From an uncultured Bacilli bacterium (GTDB lineage: Bacteria; Bacillota_I; Bacilli_A; RF39; UBA660): a DNA stretch of 35,058 nucleotides. The stretch is from NCBI GenBank assembly GCA_947594925.1, contig CANQEJ010000007.1:1-35058 (forward strand). The letters are read 5' to 3'. The notes under the pieces were generated by a model. The model made no database searches and had not been told where the DNA came from. It saw only the letters and a list, made by a program, of their open reading frames with translations. Numbering within the stretch: position 1 is the first letter of the stretch; each line of letters opens with the position of its first letter. This document shows, piece by piece, positions 15,397-24,116 of the stretch. Made by a program: the position numbers and the translations under genes.

Positions 15397-17619
15397 ATGG
15401 TTGCATTATTTGTAATACTTTTTCTATTAAAATTAGTGGTAGATTTAAATTTTTTAAAATTACAAGTTAATAAAAAATTTATCCTATATAATATTTATAC
15501 TCTTATTTTAGGAAGTATTATAATTTTTGCATGTACTAATTTTAGTTCTCGAGTATCTTTTTCTCTTTTAGATAAAGGGTTAGTTTTAATTATTTATTTG
15601 CTTTTAATGCTGGTAATTTGTAATTATAGAGATATAAAGAAACTAAAAAATAAAAGTATTTTTAATAAATATTTATTTGTTATAATCTTTGCTTTAGTAA
15701 TTAGTGGAATTTTGGAAATAACTATTTGTAATTTTAAATTTTTTACATCTATTAATTATCATCCTGTAATATATAAACAGGATAAATTAAAAGAAGGGCA
15801 ATGTTTTAAAAATTGTTATGAAATAGATAATATAAATAAAGAAGTAAAAAACGTTTATATTGATGTTAGTCCTTTAGATAATTTTAGTATCAATATTAAA
15901 GCAACTGATGCTGGTAATGCGTTATATTTTTCTTTACCGTCTCGAGAGATAAATCCTAAAATTATTATAGCTCGATATATTAATTTAAATTTAAGTGGTA
16001 AAAGTAAGAAGTTATATTTTGAATTAGATAATGCCAATATGGAAATTAAAGAGGTAATTTTAAATGCTAAAGTACCATTATGTTTTAATAGTGCCAGATG
16101 TTTAATAATAACTTTTATTATATTCTTTATATATCTATTTAAAAGTAATTCTTATTTATTCAAACGAAAATTACTGGCATCATCTTCGAAGAAAACCATT
16201 ATTTTATTATTAATAGCCTTTAATATTGCTATCTTTGCTATAATGTTAAATCGAAATTTACATACCTTTTATAACGACTATGATTACTATAATCAAATAA
16301 CAGAGAGTATTAAAAACAAAAAAGTAACTATTGAAGATGAAAATAATTCCGAAAAGATATTAAGTAAAATGACTAATCCATATGATAGTCATTTAAGAGA
16401 GAAAACCATAGGCAATAAAACTCATTACTTATGGGATGCGGCATTTTATAAAGGTAAATATTATGTTTATTTTGGTGTAGTTCCTGCTATCTTGTTTTAT
16501 TTGCCGGTTAATCTTTTATTGCATATTAATTTAAATACAGCTTTCTTAATTTTTCTTTGTACAGCTGCTACTATCTGTTTAATGACCCTTTTACTTTATA
16601 AATTAATTAAATATAAGTATAAAAATTGTTCAATTGGGATGTTTATTTTATTAGATTTACTATTAGTTTATTGTACTGGTTTAGAACATATGGTGAAAGT
16701 TCCTGAGATATATTGCGTTCCTATTATTAGTGGTTTAATGTTTACTTTTTTAGGTTTAAATATAATGAGTTCGATACTCACATCTAAACGGTTTCTTAAA
16801 ACGAAAATGGTTTTTGGCTCTTTAAGTTTAGCCTTAGTAGCTGGTTGTCGCCCGCAATTATTATTAGGTTCATTTTTACTAATTCCGCTACTATTTACTT
16901 TTTATAAGCAAAATAAAGAAAATCTTACGAAAAAAGATTATGTAAAATATCTTCTTTGTTTGCTTATTCCGTATCTAGTGGTAGCTATTTTATTAATGTA
17001 TTATAATTATATAAGATTTGCTTCCCCATTTGATTTTGGTGCTAATTATAATTTAACAATTAATGATATGACAGTAAGAGGTTTTAAATTAGGAAGAATA
17101 CCTTTAGGAATTTTTGTTTATTTATTTAATCCTATAACATTTCAAAATATTTTTCCTTATTTGACTGAAAGTAATTTAGTTACCAATTATATGGGTATTA
17201 CCGTTTACGAAACAGTTTATGGTGGTCTTTTAACAACAACTTTAATTTATTTTATTAGTTTATTTTTACCAAAGTTTAAAAAGATTATAAATAGTAAAAC
17301 GCTTTATCCTAGTTGTGTCATTATGTTAATATCGGCTTTTATTATTATGATAGCTGATATTGAGATGGCTGGTATTTTAGCAAGATATTTAACAGATTTT
17401 ACTTGGTTATTTGGTCTAGTTACTGTTATTATATTATTAGCAATTGAAAATAAAGAATTTAAATATAAAGATTATTTTCATAAAGTAGTTGTTATTTTAA
17501 TTATTATTGCTTTGATATATCAATTCTTTTATCTTTTCTGCAGTAGTTATAATTATTTTAAGGATAATAATTTAGGTTTTTGGTTATATTTTAAATATTT
17601 AATTGAATTTTGGTTGTAG
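15397..17619 (+). CDS. large polytopic membrane protein, probable GT-C-type glycosyltransferase
   Basis: This protein of about 740 aa starts with four hydrophobic helices. A soluble extracytoplasmic domain follows (about 120-230, rich in beta-type sequence such as VKNVYIDVSPLDNFSINIKA), then a block of about ten further helices. Near residue 325 lies HYLWDAAFYKGKYYVYFGVVPAILFY, a stretch seen in large uncharacterised clostridial membrane proteins resembling GT39 enzymes. I infer a role in outside sugar transfer to the polymer, with the substrate unknown. The start is uncertain: AGGTGG at 15387-15392 best fits ATG 15397, with ATG 15394 next, while a TTG at 15379 has no ribosome site. It lies 32 bases after the frameshifted DPM1-like gene. 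Confidence 0.65.
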   Translation: MVALFVILFLLKLVVDLNFLKLQVNKKFILYNIYTLILGSIIIFACTNFSSRVSFSLLDKGLVLIIYLLLMLVICNYRDIKKLKNKSIFNKYLFVIIFALVISGILEITICNFKFFTSINYHPVIYKQDKLKEGQCFKNCYEIDNINKEVKNVYIDVSPLDNFSINIKATDAGNALYFSLPSREINPKIIIARYINLNLSGKSKKLYFELDNANMEIKEVILNAKVPLCFNSARCLIITFIIFFIYLFKSNSYLFKRKLLASSSKKTIILLLIAFNIAIFAIMLNRNLHTFYNDYDYYNQITESIKNKKVTIEDENNSEKILSKMTNPYDSHLREKTIGNKTHYLWDAAFYKGKYYVYFGVVPAILFYLPVNLLLHINLNTAFLIFLCTAATICLMTLLLYKLIKYKYKNCSIGMFILLDLLLVYCTGLEHMVKVPEIYCVPIISGLMFTFLGLNIMSSILTSKRFLKTKMVFGSLSLALVAGCRPQLLLGSFLLIPLLFTFYKQNKENLTKKDYVKYLLCLLIPYLVVAILLMYYNYIRFASPFDFGANYNLTINDMTVRGFKLGRIPLGIFVYLFNPITFQNIFPYLTESNLVTNYMGITVYETVYGGLLTTTLIYFISLFLPKFKKIINSKTLYPSCVIMLISAFIIMIADIEMAGILARYLTDFTWLFGLVTVIILLAIENKEFKYKDYFHKVVVILIIIALIYQFFYLFCSSYNYFKDNNLGFWLYFKYLIEFWL

Positions 17620-17628
17620 GTGATTATT

Positions 17629-18984
17629 TTGAAAAAGACGTTAAAAAGTTTATTAATTTATATGCTACCTTTAGTTTTAGTATTTACGATTGTGCTTCTT
17701 GCTTTTTGGCCAGGAATTATGTCTCCAGATGCAATGGTACAATGGCATCAAGTACAAACAGGAGTTATTGATAATTGGCATCCTGCTTATGTAACTTTGT
17801 TTATGTCTTTCTTAGCTCGTATCTGGAATAGTCCTACGCTAATTATTATAGTGCAGTATTTAATAATGTCTATAATATTTGCTTATACTTTAACTAGATT
17901 AGAAAAGTATTATAGAATAAAAAGAAAATATTTATTATTAGTAGCTATCTTATTTGCTTTATTTCCTTTAAATTTTAATTTTGCAGTTAATATGCTTAAA
18001 GATACTTTATATGCTTTTTGGTTACTTCTTCTAGGAGCATTTACTTTAGATATTATTAATGATAAAGATTGGTTAAAGAAATGGTATCATGTTTTACTAT
18101 TTATTATTACAGGTCTTTTAGTTTGTCTTTATCGTCATAATGGGATTCTTGTAATGCTTCTATATGCTCTTATTTTTATTATTATCTTTCATAAGAAGAA
18201 AATTGTTTATTTGATAGGAGCTTTTTGGATATGTTCTTATTTAGTATTAACAACTGTTGGCTTTAAGGTATTAAATATTCAAGAAAATAACTATGCTAAT
18301 AAATATGGTCCGGTTACGCATATATTTGCGAAAATGTTAAATGATGATATAAAGTTTTCTTCAAAAGAATTAGCTACTTTAAATAAATTTGCGGATGTGG
18401 ATAGTTTAAAAGAAACTTATAATTTATATAATATGGATTATAGTATTGGTACCCAAAAAATGGATTACTTAAAAAATCATGGAAAAGAATATCTAATTTT
18501 TGCTCTACAAACTTTTAAAAAGCATCCTATGGAAGTAGTTAGTTATTATTTACATACAACATCATATTTTTATAGCCCAATTCCTTTTAAAAATTCTATC
18601 GTAGCGGGATTGTTTAATCAAACAGAGTTATATATTTATGAAGATACTTATCCTAATCTTCAAGAAAGCTCTAAAATACCTTGGTTAAATAATATTTTAA
18701 AAAAGATTACTACTTTATGCCAATTAAGTATATGTAATATTGTTTTAATGCGTCCTTTTATGTATATTTTAACAAGTTTAATTGCTCTAATTTATTTAGT
18801 TAAGAAATATAAACAAAAGCTTTTATTTCTAATAATTGCACCATCTTTATTAAATATTTTGAGTTTAGCTCCTGCTATGCCAGTAGCGTCGGTAAGATAC
18901 ATTTATATTACTATTTTAACTTTCTTTATCGTAGTACCATGGGCTTTGTTTAAATTTTTAGAAGAGTTAAAAGTTAAGCATTAA
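17629..18984 (+). CDS. DUF6020-like polytopic membrane protein
   Basis: This protein of about 451 aa has around ten membrane helices. The first outside loop contains FWPGIMSPDAMVQWHQ and then NWHPAYVTLF, the PG-x2-SPD and WHP pattern of the DUF6020 family, which resembles GT-C glycosyltransferases. The acidic D in SPD is a likely catalytic or ligand residue by analogy. A large extracytoplasmic loop lies near residues 220-320. Start choice: AGGTGA (17618-17623) overlaps the previous stop and best serves TTG 17629. The GTG at 17620 lies inside that site. It overlaps the end of the preceding gene's signal region, so both are one transcript. The biochemical role is unproven. Confidence 0.72.
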   Translation: MKKTLKSLLIYMLPLVLVFTIVLLAFWPGIMSPDAMVQWHQVQTGVIDNWHPAYVTLFMSFLARIWNSPTLIIIVQYLIMSIIFAYTLTRLEKYYRIKRKYLLLVAILFALFPLNFNFAVNMLKDTLYAFWLLLLGAFTLDIINDKDWLKKWYHVLLFIITGLLVCLYRHNGILVMLLYALIFIIIFHKKKIVYLIGAFWICSYLVLTTVGFKVLNIQENNYANKYGPVTHIFAKMLNDDIKFSSKELATLNKFADVDSLKETYNLYNMDYSIGTQKMDYLKNHGKEYLIFALQTFKKHPMEVVSYYLHTTSYFYSPIPFKNSIVAGLFNQTELYIYEDTYPNLQESSKIPWLNNILKKITTLCQLSICNIVLMRPFMYILTSLIALIYLVKKYKQKLLFLIIAPSLLNILSLAPAMPVASVRYIYITILTFFIVVPWALFKFLEELKVKH

Positions 18985-18997
18985 TCAAATATACAAA

Positions 18998-19026
18998 TTG
19001 TTTATATCTTAAAATAATGGTATCAT
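18998..19026 (+). promoter_or_regulatory. extended -10 promoter of the TuaH-like gene
   Basis: TTGTTT (18998-19003) lies 17 bases from TATCAT (19021-19026), which is preceded by TGG, giving an extended -10. The leader would be about 12 bases with AGAGG right at the start. Confidence 0.5.
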
Positions 19027-19044
19027 TATATAGAGGTTTGGTAT

Positions 19045-20337
19045 ATGAAAGATAAAATTACAAAATTAATAAATGTCTTAAAAAAAGATGGCTTTATTGG
19101 TGGTAGTAAAAAAATGGTTAAATACTTTTCTGCCAATTATTTAAGTAAGTTAAATTTTTTAGGAGCCTGGGAAATTAAAAAAAACAAAGATAAATACTTA
19201 AAAGAACTAAAAACTATTTTAAAGGGAAAATACGATAGAGTTATAGTATGGCGTAATAATTTTGGTTGGGATGTGCCTTTATATCAAAGACCTCAACATA
19301 TGGCCGCCGCTTTTGCTTCTTTAAATACATTAGTTTTGTATGAAGTAACAACTTTTACTGATAAAGTAAAAACAATTGTTAAACAAAAAGAAAACTTATA
19401 TTTAGTAAATTTTAATAATAAAGAATATAGTAAATTAATATTTTCTGAATTAGAAAAAATAAATAAACCTAAATATTTAGAAATATATTCTACAGAGTGG
19501 TTAATGAGTGCTAATGATTTAAAAGAATATATTAAAAAAGGATATAAAATTATTTATGAGTATATTGATGAATTAACTGCTGATATTGCGGGGACAAAAG
19601 AAATTCCTCAAAATATTTTAGATAAATTTGAATTTGCTATTAATGATAAGGAAAATGTTTATATTGTAGCAACAGCAGATAAGCTTTATAATGATATTTT
19701 AGAAAAAAGAGGTCAAACTAAATTAATTTTTTCAACTAATGGGGTGGATTACGATTTTTATCAAAATTTTGGTGAATATAAGTTGGAAAAAGAATATTTA
19801 GATATTATTAATAATGGAAAAATTAATATTGGTTATTATGGAGCTTTAGCTAAGTGGTTTGATTATGATTTAGTACGTTTTATAGCTAAGAGTGGCAAAT
19901 ATAATGTAATTTTATTTGGGGTTAAGTACGATGATTCTTTTGATAATTCGCAATTAGCTAGTTGTGAAAATGTTTATTATTTAGGGGTAAAAGAGTATAA
20001 GATTTTAAAATATTATGCTAAAGAAATAGACATATTAACAATACCTTTTTTAATAAATGATATTACAAAATCCACATCACCTTTAAAGTTATTTGAATAT
20101 ATGGCTTTACATAAACCAATTGTAACAACCAAAATGCCTGAGTGCTTAAAGTATAAATCTGTAATAACTGCTAAAAATAAAGAAGAATTTTTAAAAAAAT
20201 TAGAAATGGCTTATGAAAATCGTGATGATAAAAAATATATAAAATTATTAGATAAAGAAGCCAAAGAAAATTCTTGGACGGAAAAATCTAAAGTGTTAAT
20301 TGATTATTTGAAAAGTGAAGAAAGTGAATTATTATGA
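19045..20337 (+). CDS. TuaH-like GT-B glycosyltransferase
   Basis: This 430-aa cytoplasmic transferase resembles teichuronic acid protein TuaH and related enzymes. It shows DRVIVWRNNFGWDVPLYQRPQHMAAAF with QRPQHM at 81-86, the central YEYIDELTADI, the donor-side INIGYYGALAKWFDYDLV and the C-terminal KSTSPLKLFEYMALHKPIV. These features define the TuaH branch, where QRPQH is near the acceptor site and KLFEYMA replaces the usual E-x7-E. ATG 19045 has AGAGG upstream. The stop overlaps the next ATG by 4 bases, so the GtrA-like gene is translationally coupled and probably works with it. Confidence 0.82.
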   Translation: MKDKITKLINVLKKDGFIGGSKKMVKYFSANYLSKLNFLGAWEIKKNKDKYLKELKTILKGKYDRVIVWRNNFGWDVPLYQRPQHMAAAFASLNTLVLYEVTTFTDKVKTIVKQKENLYLVNFNNKEYSKLIFSELEKINKPKYLEIYSTEWLMSANDLKEYIKKGYKIIYEYIDELTADIAGTKEIPQNILDKFEFAINDKENVYIVATADKLYNDILEKRGQTKLIFSTNGVDYDFYQNFGEYKLEKEYLDIINNGKINIGYYGALAKWFDYDLVRFIAKSGKYNVILFGVKYDDSFDNSQLASCENVYYLGVKEYKILKYYAKEIDILTIPFLINDITKSTSPLKLFEYMALHKPIVTTKMPECLKYKSVITAKNKEEFLKKLEMAYENRDDKKYIKLLDKEAKENSWTEKSKVLIDYLKSEESELL

Positions 20338-20759
20338 TTGAGAAATTAAAAAAATTGTATAAAAAATATGAAGAGATTGTTAATTATTTAATTGTGGGGG
20401 TTCTAACGACAATTGTTAGTTTAGCTTTATATTATCTTTTAGTTTTGACTATTTTAAACCCTGATAATGCTATTGAGTTACAAATTGCTAATATTTTATC
20501 TTGGTGTGGGGCGGTCGTTTTTGCCTTTATTACTAATCGGAAATATGTCTTTAAAAGTAAGAATAAAAATGTAAAAAAAGAAGCTATAACTTTTGTTTCT
20601 TCACGAATTTTAACATTACTTATGGATATGGGAATTATGTTTTTAACTGTAACAGTTTTTAAAATGAACGATAAAATAGCCAAATTAATAAGCCAGGTAG
20701 TTATTACTATTGCTAATTATATTTTTAGTAAATTATTTGTATTTAAAAAAGAACATTAA
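20334..20759 (+). CDS. GtrA-like membrane protein
   Basis: This 141-aa protein has four predicted membrane helices and the GtrA family layout: EIVNYLIVGVLTTIVSLALYY at the start, NILSWCGAVVFAFITNRKYVFK in the middle and ANYIFSKLFVFK at the end. GtrA proteins are thought to help move polyprenyl-phosphate sugars across the membrane or assist a partner transferase. This fits the DPM1/GtrB-like and GT-C genes upstream, giving the three parts of a Gtr-type glycosylation system within the locus. The start overlaps the preceding stop by 4 bases (ATGA). A terminator follows directly, so this ends the surface polymer region. Confidence 0.9.
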   Translation: MIEKLKKLYKKYEEIVNYLIVGVLTTIVSLALYYLLVLTILNPDNAIELQIANILSWCGAVVFAFITNRKYVFKSKNKNVKKEAITFVSSRILTLLMDMGIMFLTVTVFKMNDKIAKLISQVVITIANYIFSKLFVFKKEH

Positions 20760-20772
20760 AAAATGTTTTTTT
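20752..20772 (+). terminator. intrinsic terminator after the GtrA-like gene
   Basis: AACATT (20752-20757) pairs with AATGTT (20762-20767) around AAAA, followed by T to 20772. The left arm overlaps the last codons. Confidence 0.65.
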
Positions 20773-20897
20773 GTGCCTAAATTGCAAAAAAATAAAAAAA
20801 TTTGTAATAAAAAAAAGGAAATCAGAGATTTATCTATAATATATCTAATGTAAGGAATAATATTCTTACAAATCTAAAAAAGAAAAGGAGGTGAAAA

Positions 20898-21767
20898 ATG
20901 ATAGAAGAAAAAAATCCTTTTGTACCATTAACATCAGATGGAATATTTAAAGCTCTGTTTAGAAATGAAAGATATTTAAAAGACTTTCTAGAAGATGTCT
21001 TAAAAGAGAAAATAGAAGGTTTAACCTACTTGGATACCTATTTAGAAAAAGAAGATAAGGATACTAAAGAAAGTTTTTTAGATGTCTTAGTAAAATATGC
21101 TGATGGAAATTATGTTATAGTAGAAATGCAAAAATACAAAAAAGGCAGTATGATAACAAGGATGTTTTATTATTTAGGAAAATTAGCTTATAAAACTTTA
21201 AAAGATGGTGAAGATTATAATTCCATAAAGAAATTTATTGGAATTGGTGTATTAGATTATAATGATACAAATTTTGAAAAATTGCATAATATATGTAGAC
21301 TATATGATGTAGATGCAAAAAAAGAAGTAACAGATATGTTAGAAATCCATATGATAAATTTGCAAAGTAAAAAGAAAAATGATAAATTAAAATGGATAAA
21401 ATTATTTAAAGAAGAGAAAGAGTGGAATATGAGTAAGTATAGTGATGAAGAATTGAAAGCTGCTGTAAAGGAATTAAAAAGATTAAGTGGGGATCCAGAA
21501 ATATCAGCAGTAATGGATAAAGAGTTCAAGGAAAAGTTGGATATAAAGCTAATGAAAACAGAGTTTACAGAAGAAGGGCGAGCTGAAGGTCTAGCTGAAG
21601 GTCTAGCTAAAGGTAAAACTGAAGGAAAAAAAGAGAAAGAAAAGGAAGATGCAATAGCTTTTCATAAAAACGGTGCTTCTGATGAGCTTATTTGCAAATC
21701 ATTAAATATTACTCAAGAGAAACTAGAACATATCTTAAAAGAGAACGACGAAAACGAAAGTGAGTAG
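20898..21767 (+). CDS. Rpn family PD-(D/E)XK nuclease (recombination-promoting nuclease / putative transposase)
   Basis: This 289-aa protein belongs to the PD-(D/E)XK-type Rpn/YhgA-like group. It begins PFVPLTSDGIFKALFRNE, as these proteins do, and the nuclease core is visible as FLDVLVKYADGNYVIVEMQKYKK (D and E-x-Q) near 74-97, then RMFYYLGKLAYK. The C-terminus has short AEGL repeats, a charged helix and a small helix-turn-helix-like tail (FHKNGASDELICKSLNIT). Rpn proteins cut DNA and in E. coli are toxic and linked to phage defence. ATG 20898 has a perfect AAGGAGGTG site. An internal TTG at 21537, in frame with AAGGA 4 bases before it, could give a separate 77-aa C-terminal protein. No terminal inverted repeats were seen, so it is not an IS. 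Confidence 0.85.
   Translation: MIEEKNPFVPLTSDGIFKALFRNERYLKDFLEDVLKEKIEGLTYLDTYLEKEDKDTKESFLDVLVKYADGNYVIVEMQKYKKGSMITRMFYYLGKLAYKTLKDGEDYNSIKKFIGIGVLDYNDTNFEKLHNICRLYDVDAKKEVTDMLEIHMINLQSKKKNDKLKWIKLFKEEKEWNMSKYSDEELKAAVKELKRLSGDPEISAVMDKEFKEKLDIKLMKTEFTEEGRAEGLAEGLAKGKTEGKKEKEKEDAIAFHKNGASDELICKSLNITQEKLEHILKENDENESE
21582..21614 (+). repeat. 12-bp in-frame tandem repeat in the rpn gene
   Basis: GCTGAAGGTCTA occurs twice in a row (21582-21593, 21594-21605), followed by a partial third copy GCTAAAGGT. It codes for AEGL repeats and its length keeps the frame, so copy number could change linker length only. Confidence 0.8.
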
Positions 21768-21813
21768 TTGTTCTTTTTTTGTTTTGCAATATGTTAAAAA
21801 GGAGAGAAAATAA

Positions 21814-22083
21814 ATGAATAAAAAACAAAAGGAAAAAGAAGAAATCCAAAGATTGTGGGAAATGTTAGCATATGATAAAGAAGCGGAACAGAAATGGCTG
21901 TATGAGACTGAGCTGCAAAGAAGAGAATATGTTGGTGCTAAAAGAACTAAAGAAGCAGATGCCGTATCTTTCCATGAAAACGGTGCTTCTGATGAACTTA
22001 TTTGTAAATCTCTTAATATGACAGAAGAAGAGCTACACGATATTCTAAGAAAAGCAAAGGACAATGAAAGCGAAAGCGAGTAG
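21814..22083 (+). CDS. small stand-alone protein with the Rpn C-terminal domain
   Basis: This 89-aa protein starts at ATG 21814 with a strong AAGGAGAG site. Its first half is a charged helix (KQKEKEEIQRLWEML). Its second half repeats the C-terminal domain of the upstream Rpn protein: FHENGASDELICKSLNMTEEEL against FHKNGASDELICKSLNITQEKL. The DNA match continues to the stop and just beyond (GAGTAGTTGTTCTT). It contains no nuclease core. In E. coli, rpn genes make small C-terminal proteins from internal starts that block the toxic full-length protein. By analogy this could be a separate antitoxin copy. Alternatively it is the tail of a deleted second rpn gene that still has a good ribosome site. 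Confidence 0.75.
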   Translation: MNKKQKEKEEIQRLWEMLAYDKEAEQKWLYETELQRREYVGAKRTKEADAVSFHENGASDELICKSLNMTEEELHDILRKAKDNESESE

Positions 22084-22100
22084 TTGTTCTTAATGTATAT

Positions 22101-22135
22101 AAAAAGTAACGATTAAAATTAGTCGTTACTTTTTT
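22101..22135. terminator. bidirectional intrinsic terminator
   Basis: AAAAAGTAACGA (22101-22112) pairs perfectly with TCGTTACTTTTT (22123-22134), with A and T runs on either side. It ends the small Rpn-tail gene rightwards and the deacetylase gene leftwards. Confidence 0.8.
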
Positions 22136-23456
22136 AGAAAAGGCCTTTAAAAGTATTAAGGTTATAATTTCGATAAACATAAATTCTTCGTAAAGAATAA
22201 GTGTTTAAATTAAGGGGATTTTCTTTTCCTTTAATTGTACTTAAACCATATTTATAATATTTTTGGGCAATTGCTACGACACGTTCGTCAAAGCTTCCCG
22301 TTGGATAAGCAATAACATCTATTTTTTTACCAGTCATTTCTTGTAGTGTTTTTTGACTATCTTTAAGTTCAGTTTCAATTTGATTTTCGTCTAAAGTAGC
22401 TAAAGCTTTATGACTAACAGTATGACTTCCAACTTCTATTAAAGGGGATTGGGACATTTCTTTTAAATCTTGTTCGTTCATATAAACATCGCCACCAATC
22501 CAACCACTTATCATATAAATATTAGCTTTAATATTATATTTTTTTAAAATTGGAAAGGCATTAGTGTAGACATCTTTATAACCATCATCAAAAGTAATTA
22601 TTATTGGTTTAGAAACGTTGCTTGCTGTCTTTATTTCACTAGCAAAAATTGGTGTGTAACCGTTATCATGAAGATATTGCATTTGGGCATCGAAGTCAGC
22701 TACTTTGACAAATAAGTTTGTTTGACCCCAAGGTTCATCTAAAATGCCGTGATAACAAAGAATAGGAACACCTCTATCTTTAATTTCAATTTTTGTATTT
22801 TCTAGTGTAATATTTAAATTTAAATTATATTTGGTGCTAAAGTCTTTTAATTTATTTTGAATATCTTCATTTTTACATAGATAAATACCATCTTTAACCG
22901 AATAATCTTGACTATTTCTAAAGTAGGTAAGTTCTTCTTTTAAAGTATTCAAATTATTTAAATATTCTTGGCGTTTTTGTTTTTCTTGTTCTAAATTTTT
23001 AATAAATTTATGTTTTTTATAAATACTTAAAATAGTTTTATTCACATCATTAGATTGAGAATTATTAGATATCTGGGCACTAGCAATTTCTTCTAAACTA
23101 TTTAAAGGATATTTTTCTTCTTCAAGATTAATAGTATTTATAATTTCTTCAATATTAGCGTTATTTAAATCTTTAACGAGATTATTTTTACTAAAAGAGG
23201 CAAAATCAATACTATTATTTTTATTACTTTCTAAAATAACTTCATTAAATAATTTTTCTGTTTTATTTGTAGGATTTTCTTTAATCTCATTTTTTAGATA
23301 AAAACCATATTCTTTTTTAGTATTGGCAATAATTTGGGCTGTTTTTTTCTCTTCTTTTAGTTTTTTATTTTCTTTATATGCTTTATAAGCTAGACTACCA
23401 CCAATTAAACTTAAAGAAAGAATTAAACCTACAATTATGAACACTTTCTTTTTCAT
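22134..23456 (-). CDS. membrane-anchored polysaccharide deacetylase (CE4, NodB domain)
   Basis: This 440-aa protein is anchored by an N-terminal helix (about 4-25, MKKKVFIIVGLILSLSLIGG) with the rest outside the cell. A long, charged, mostly helical stalk (about 27-190) leads to a NodB homology domain (about 230-440). The domain motifs are PILCYHGI, the metal-binding TFDDGY (about 288-293) and SHTVSH (about 343-348), then YPTGSFDERV and a final RRIYVYR. CE4 enzymes remove acetyl groups from peptidoglycan or from surface N-acetyl polysaccharides. The neighbouring polymer locus makes either target plausible. ATG at 23456-23454 has GAAGGTG upstream, and a perfect TTGACA lies at 23528-23523. Confidence 0.9.
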   Translation of the reverse strand: MKKKVFIIVGLILSLSLIGGSLAYKAYKENKKLKEEKKTAQIIANTKKEYGFYLKNEIKENPTNKTEKLFNEVILESNKNNSIDFASFSKNNLVKDLNNANIEEIINTINLEEEKYPLNSLEEIASAQISNNSQSNDVNKTILSIYKKHKFIKNLEQEKQKRQEYLNNLNTLKEELTYFRNSQDYSVKDGIYLCKNEDIQNKLKDFSTKYNLNLNITLENTKIEIKDRGVPILCYHGILDEPWGQTNLFVKVADFDAQMQYLHDNGYTPIFASEIKTASNVSKPIIITFDDGYKDVYTNAFPILKKYNIKANIYMISGWIGGDVYMNEQDLKEMSQSPLIEVGSHTVSHKALATLDENQIETELKDSQKTLQEMTGKKIDVIAYPTGSFDERVVAIAQKYYKYGLSTIKGKENPLNLNTYSLRRIYVYRNYNLNTFKGLF

Positions 23457-23499
23457 TTCACACCTTCGCTTTTATTCTAACACAACAACTAAATAAAAT

Positions 23500-23528
23500 A
23501 TATCAAAAATAAATAATTTTTTTGTCAA
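23500..23528 (-). promoter_or_regulatory. candidate promoter of the deacetylase gene
   Basis: On the minus strand TTGACA (23528-23523) is a perfect -35 box. The -10 is less clear: TGATAT lies at 17 bases spacing (23505-23500), within a long A/T run. Confidence 0.4.
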
Positions 23529-23598
23529 AATAAGCCTCAATTTTTCTTATTAAAGATGTAAAACTGTAGTAAAAAAATTTTAATAATCTTTAAATTTA

Positions 23599-23607
23599 TG
23601 GTATATT
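23599..23607 (+). promoter_or_regulatory. extended -10 promoter of the 140-aa gene
   Basis: TGGTATATT forms an extended -10 about 27 bases before the ATG at 23634, with AGGAAGG as the ribosome site. No good -35 box is present. Confidence 0.4.
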
Positions 23608-23633
23608 TAAGATGAATATAGGAAGGTATTTTT

Positions 23634-24056
23634 ATGAACGGACAAGAATTTAATGAAAATGATTTAGAACATGTTATGGCTGGTAATTCTTATGGTATGG
23701 CTCAAAATGAAGCTTTAAATCATGCTGGGATGTATCGTGTAACTAGTATTGAAAAATTAAATAAACAAGATGATTTAACAGCAGCATTTGATACAAGACA
23801 AACAAATATGGAAGAATTAGAATATTTACGCGCTAATACCCGTCTTGGGCCGATTGCGGCGTTGAAGTTAGCTAATGCTAAGAGTATAAATATGAATTTA
23901 GCAACCGAACTTGAATATGAACTACGGACTAGAGCTTGGGAAAGAATTTGGGAAAAGACATGGAAACAATATGGTGATGGGCAAAGCTTATCAGAATTTG
24001 CTTATGATTCATTAAGACAACAATTAGATAATAATTATGGTGCTCCCCGTAGATAA
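23634..24056 (+). CDS. uncharacterised 140-aa protein with a double-glycine-leader-like N-terminus
   Basis: I do not recognise this protein. Residues 1-17 (MNGQEFNENDLEHVMAG) resemble the leader of peptides processed by bacteriocin-type exporters, where E-L-x-x-V/I-x-G/A-G precedes cleavage. The remainder is hydrophilic and helical, with WERIWEKTWKQYGDG near 105-119 and no membrane segment, cysteine or obvious enzyme motif. It has its own ribosome site (AGGAAGG), extended -10 and terminator, so it is a single-gene unit. No PCAT-type exporter or modifying enzyme lies nearby, so the leader idea is tentative. It could equally be a small cytoplasmic protein whose start happens to match. Confidence 0.7.
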   Translation: MNGQEFNENDLEHVMAGNSYGMAQNEALNHAGMYRVTSIEKLNKQDDLTAAFDTRQTNMEELEYLRANTRLGPIAALKLANAKSINMNLATELEYELRTRAWERIWEKTWKQYGDGQSLSEFAYDSLRQQLDNNYGAPRR

Positions 24057-24075
24057 CAGTTAAATACTGTTTTTT
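24055..24075 (+). terminator. intrinsic terminator after the 140-aa gene
   Basis: AACAGT (24055-24060) pairs with ACTGTT (24066-24071), followed by T to 24075. The left arm overlaps the stop codon. Confidence 0.65.
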
Positions 24076-24116
24076 CTTTTCTTTAAATAAACCGTTTATA
24101 AATTGAGGTGATAAAA

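Noticed and set aside
20898-21767. Rpn gene as part of an insertion sequence
   Set aside because: No terminal inverted repeats or target duplications were found around it. These nucleases are often called transposases only by name.
22134-23456. Single-helix protein with a coiled stalk as a candidate EssB or EsaA for the T7SS
   Set aside because: TFDDGY and SHTVSH clearly mark a CE4 deacetylase domain, and it lies on the other strand away from essC.
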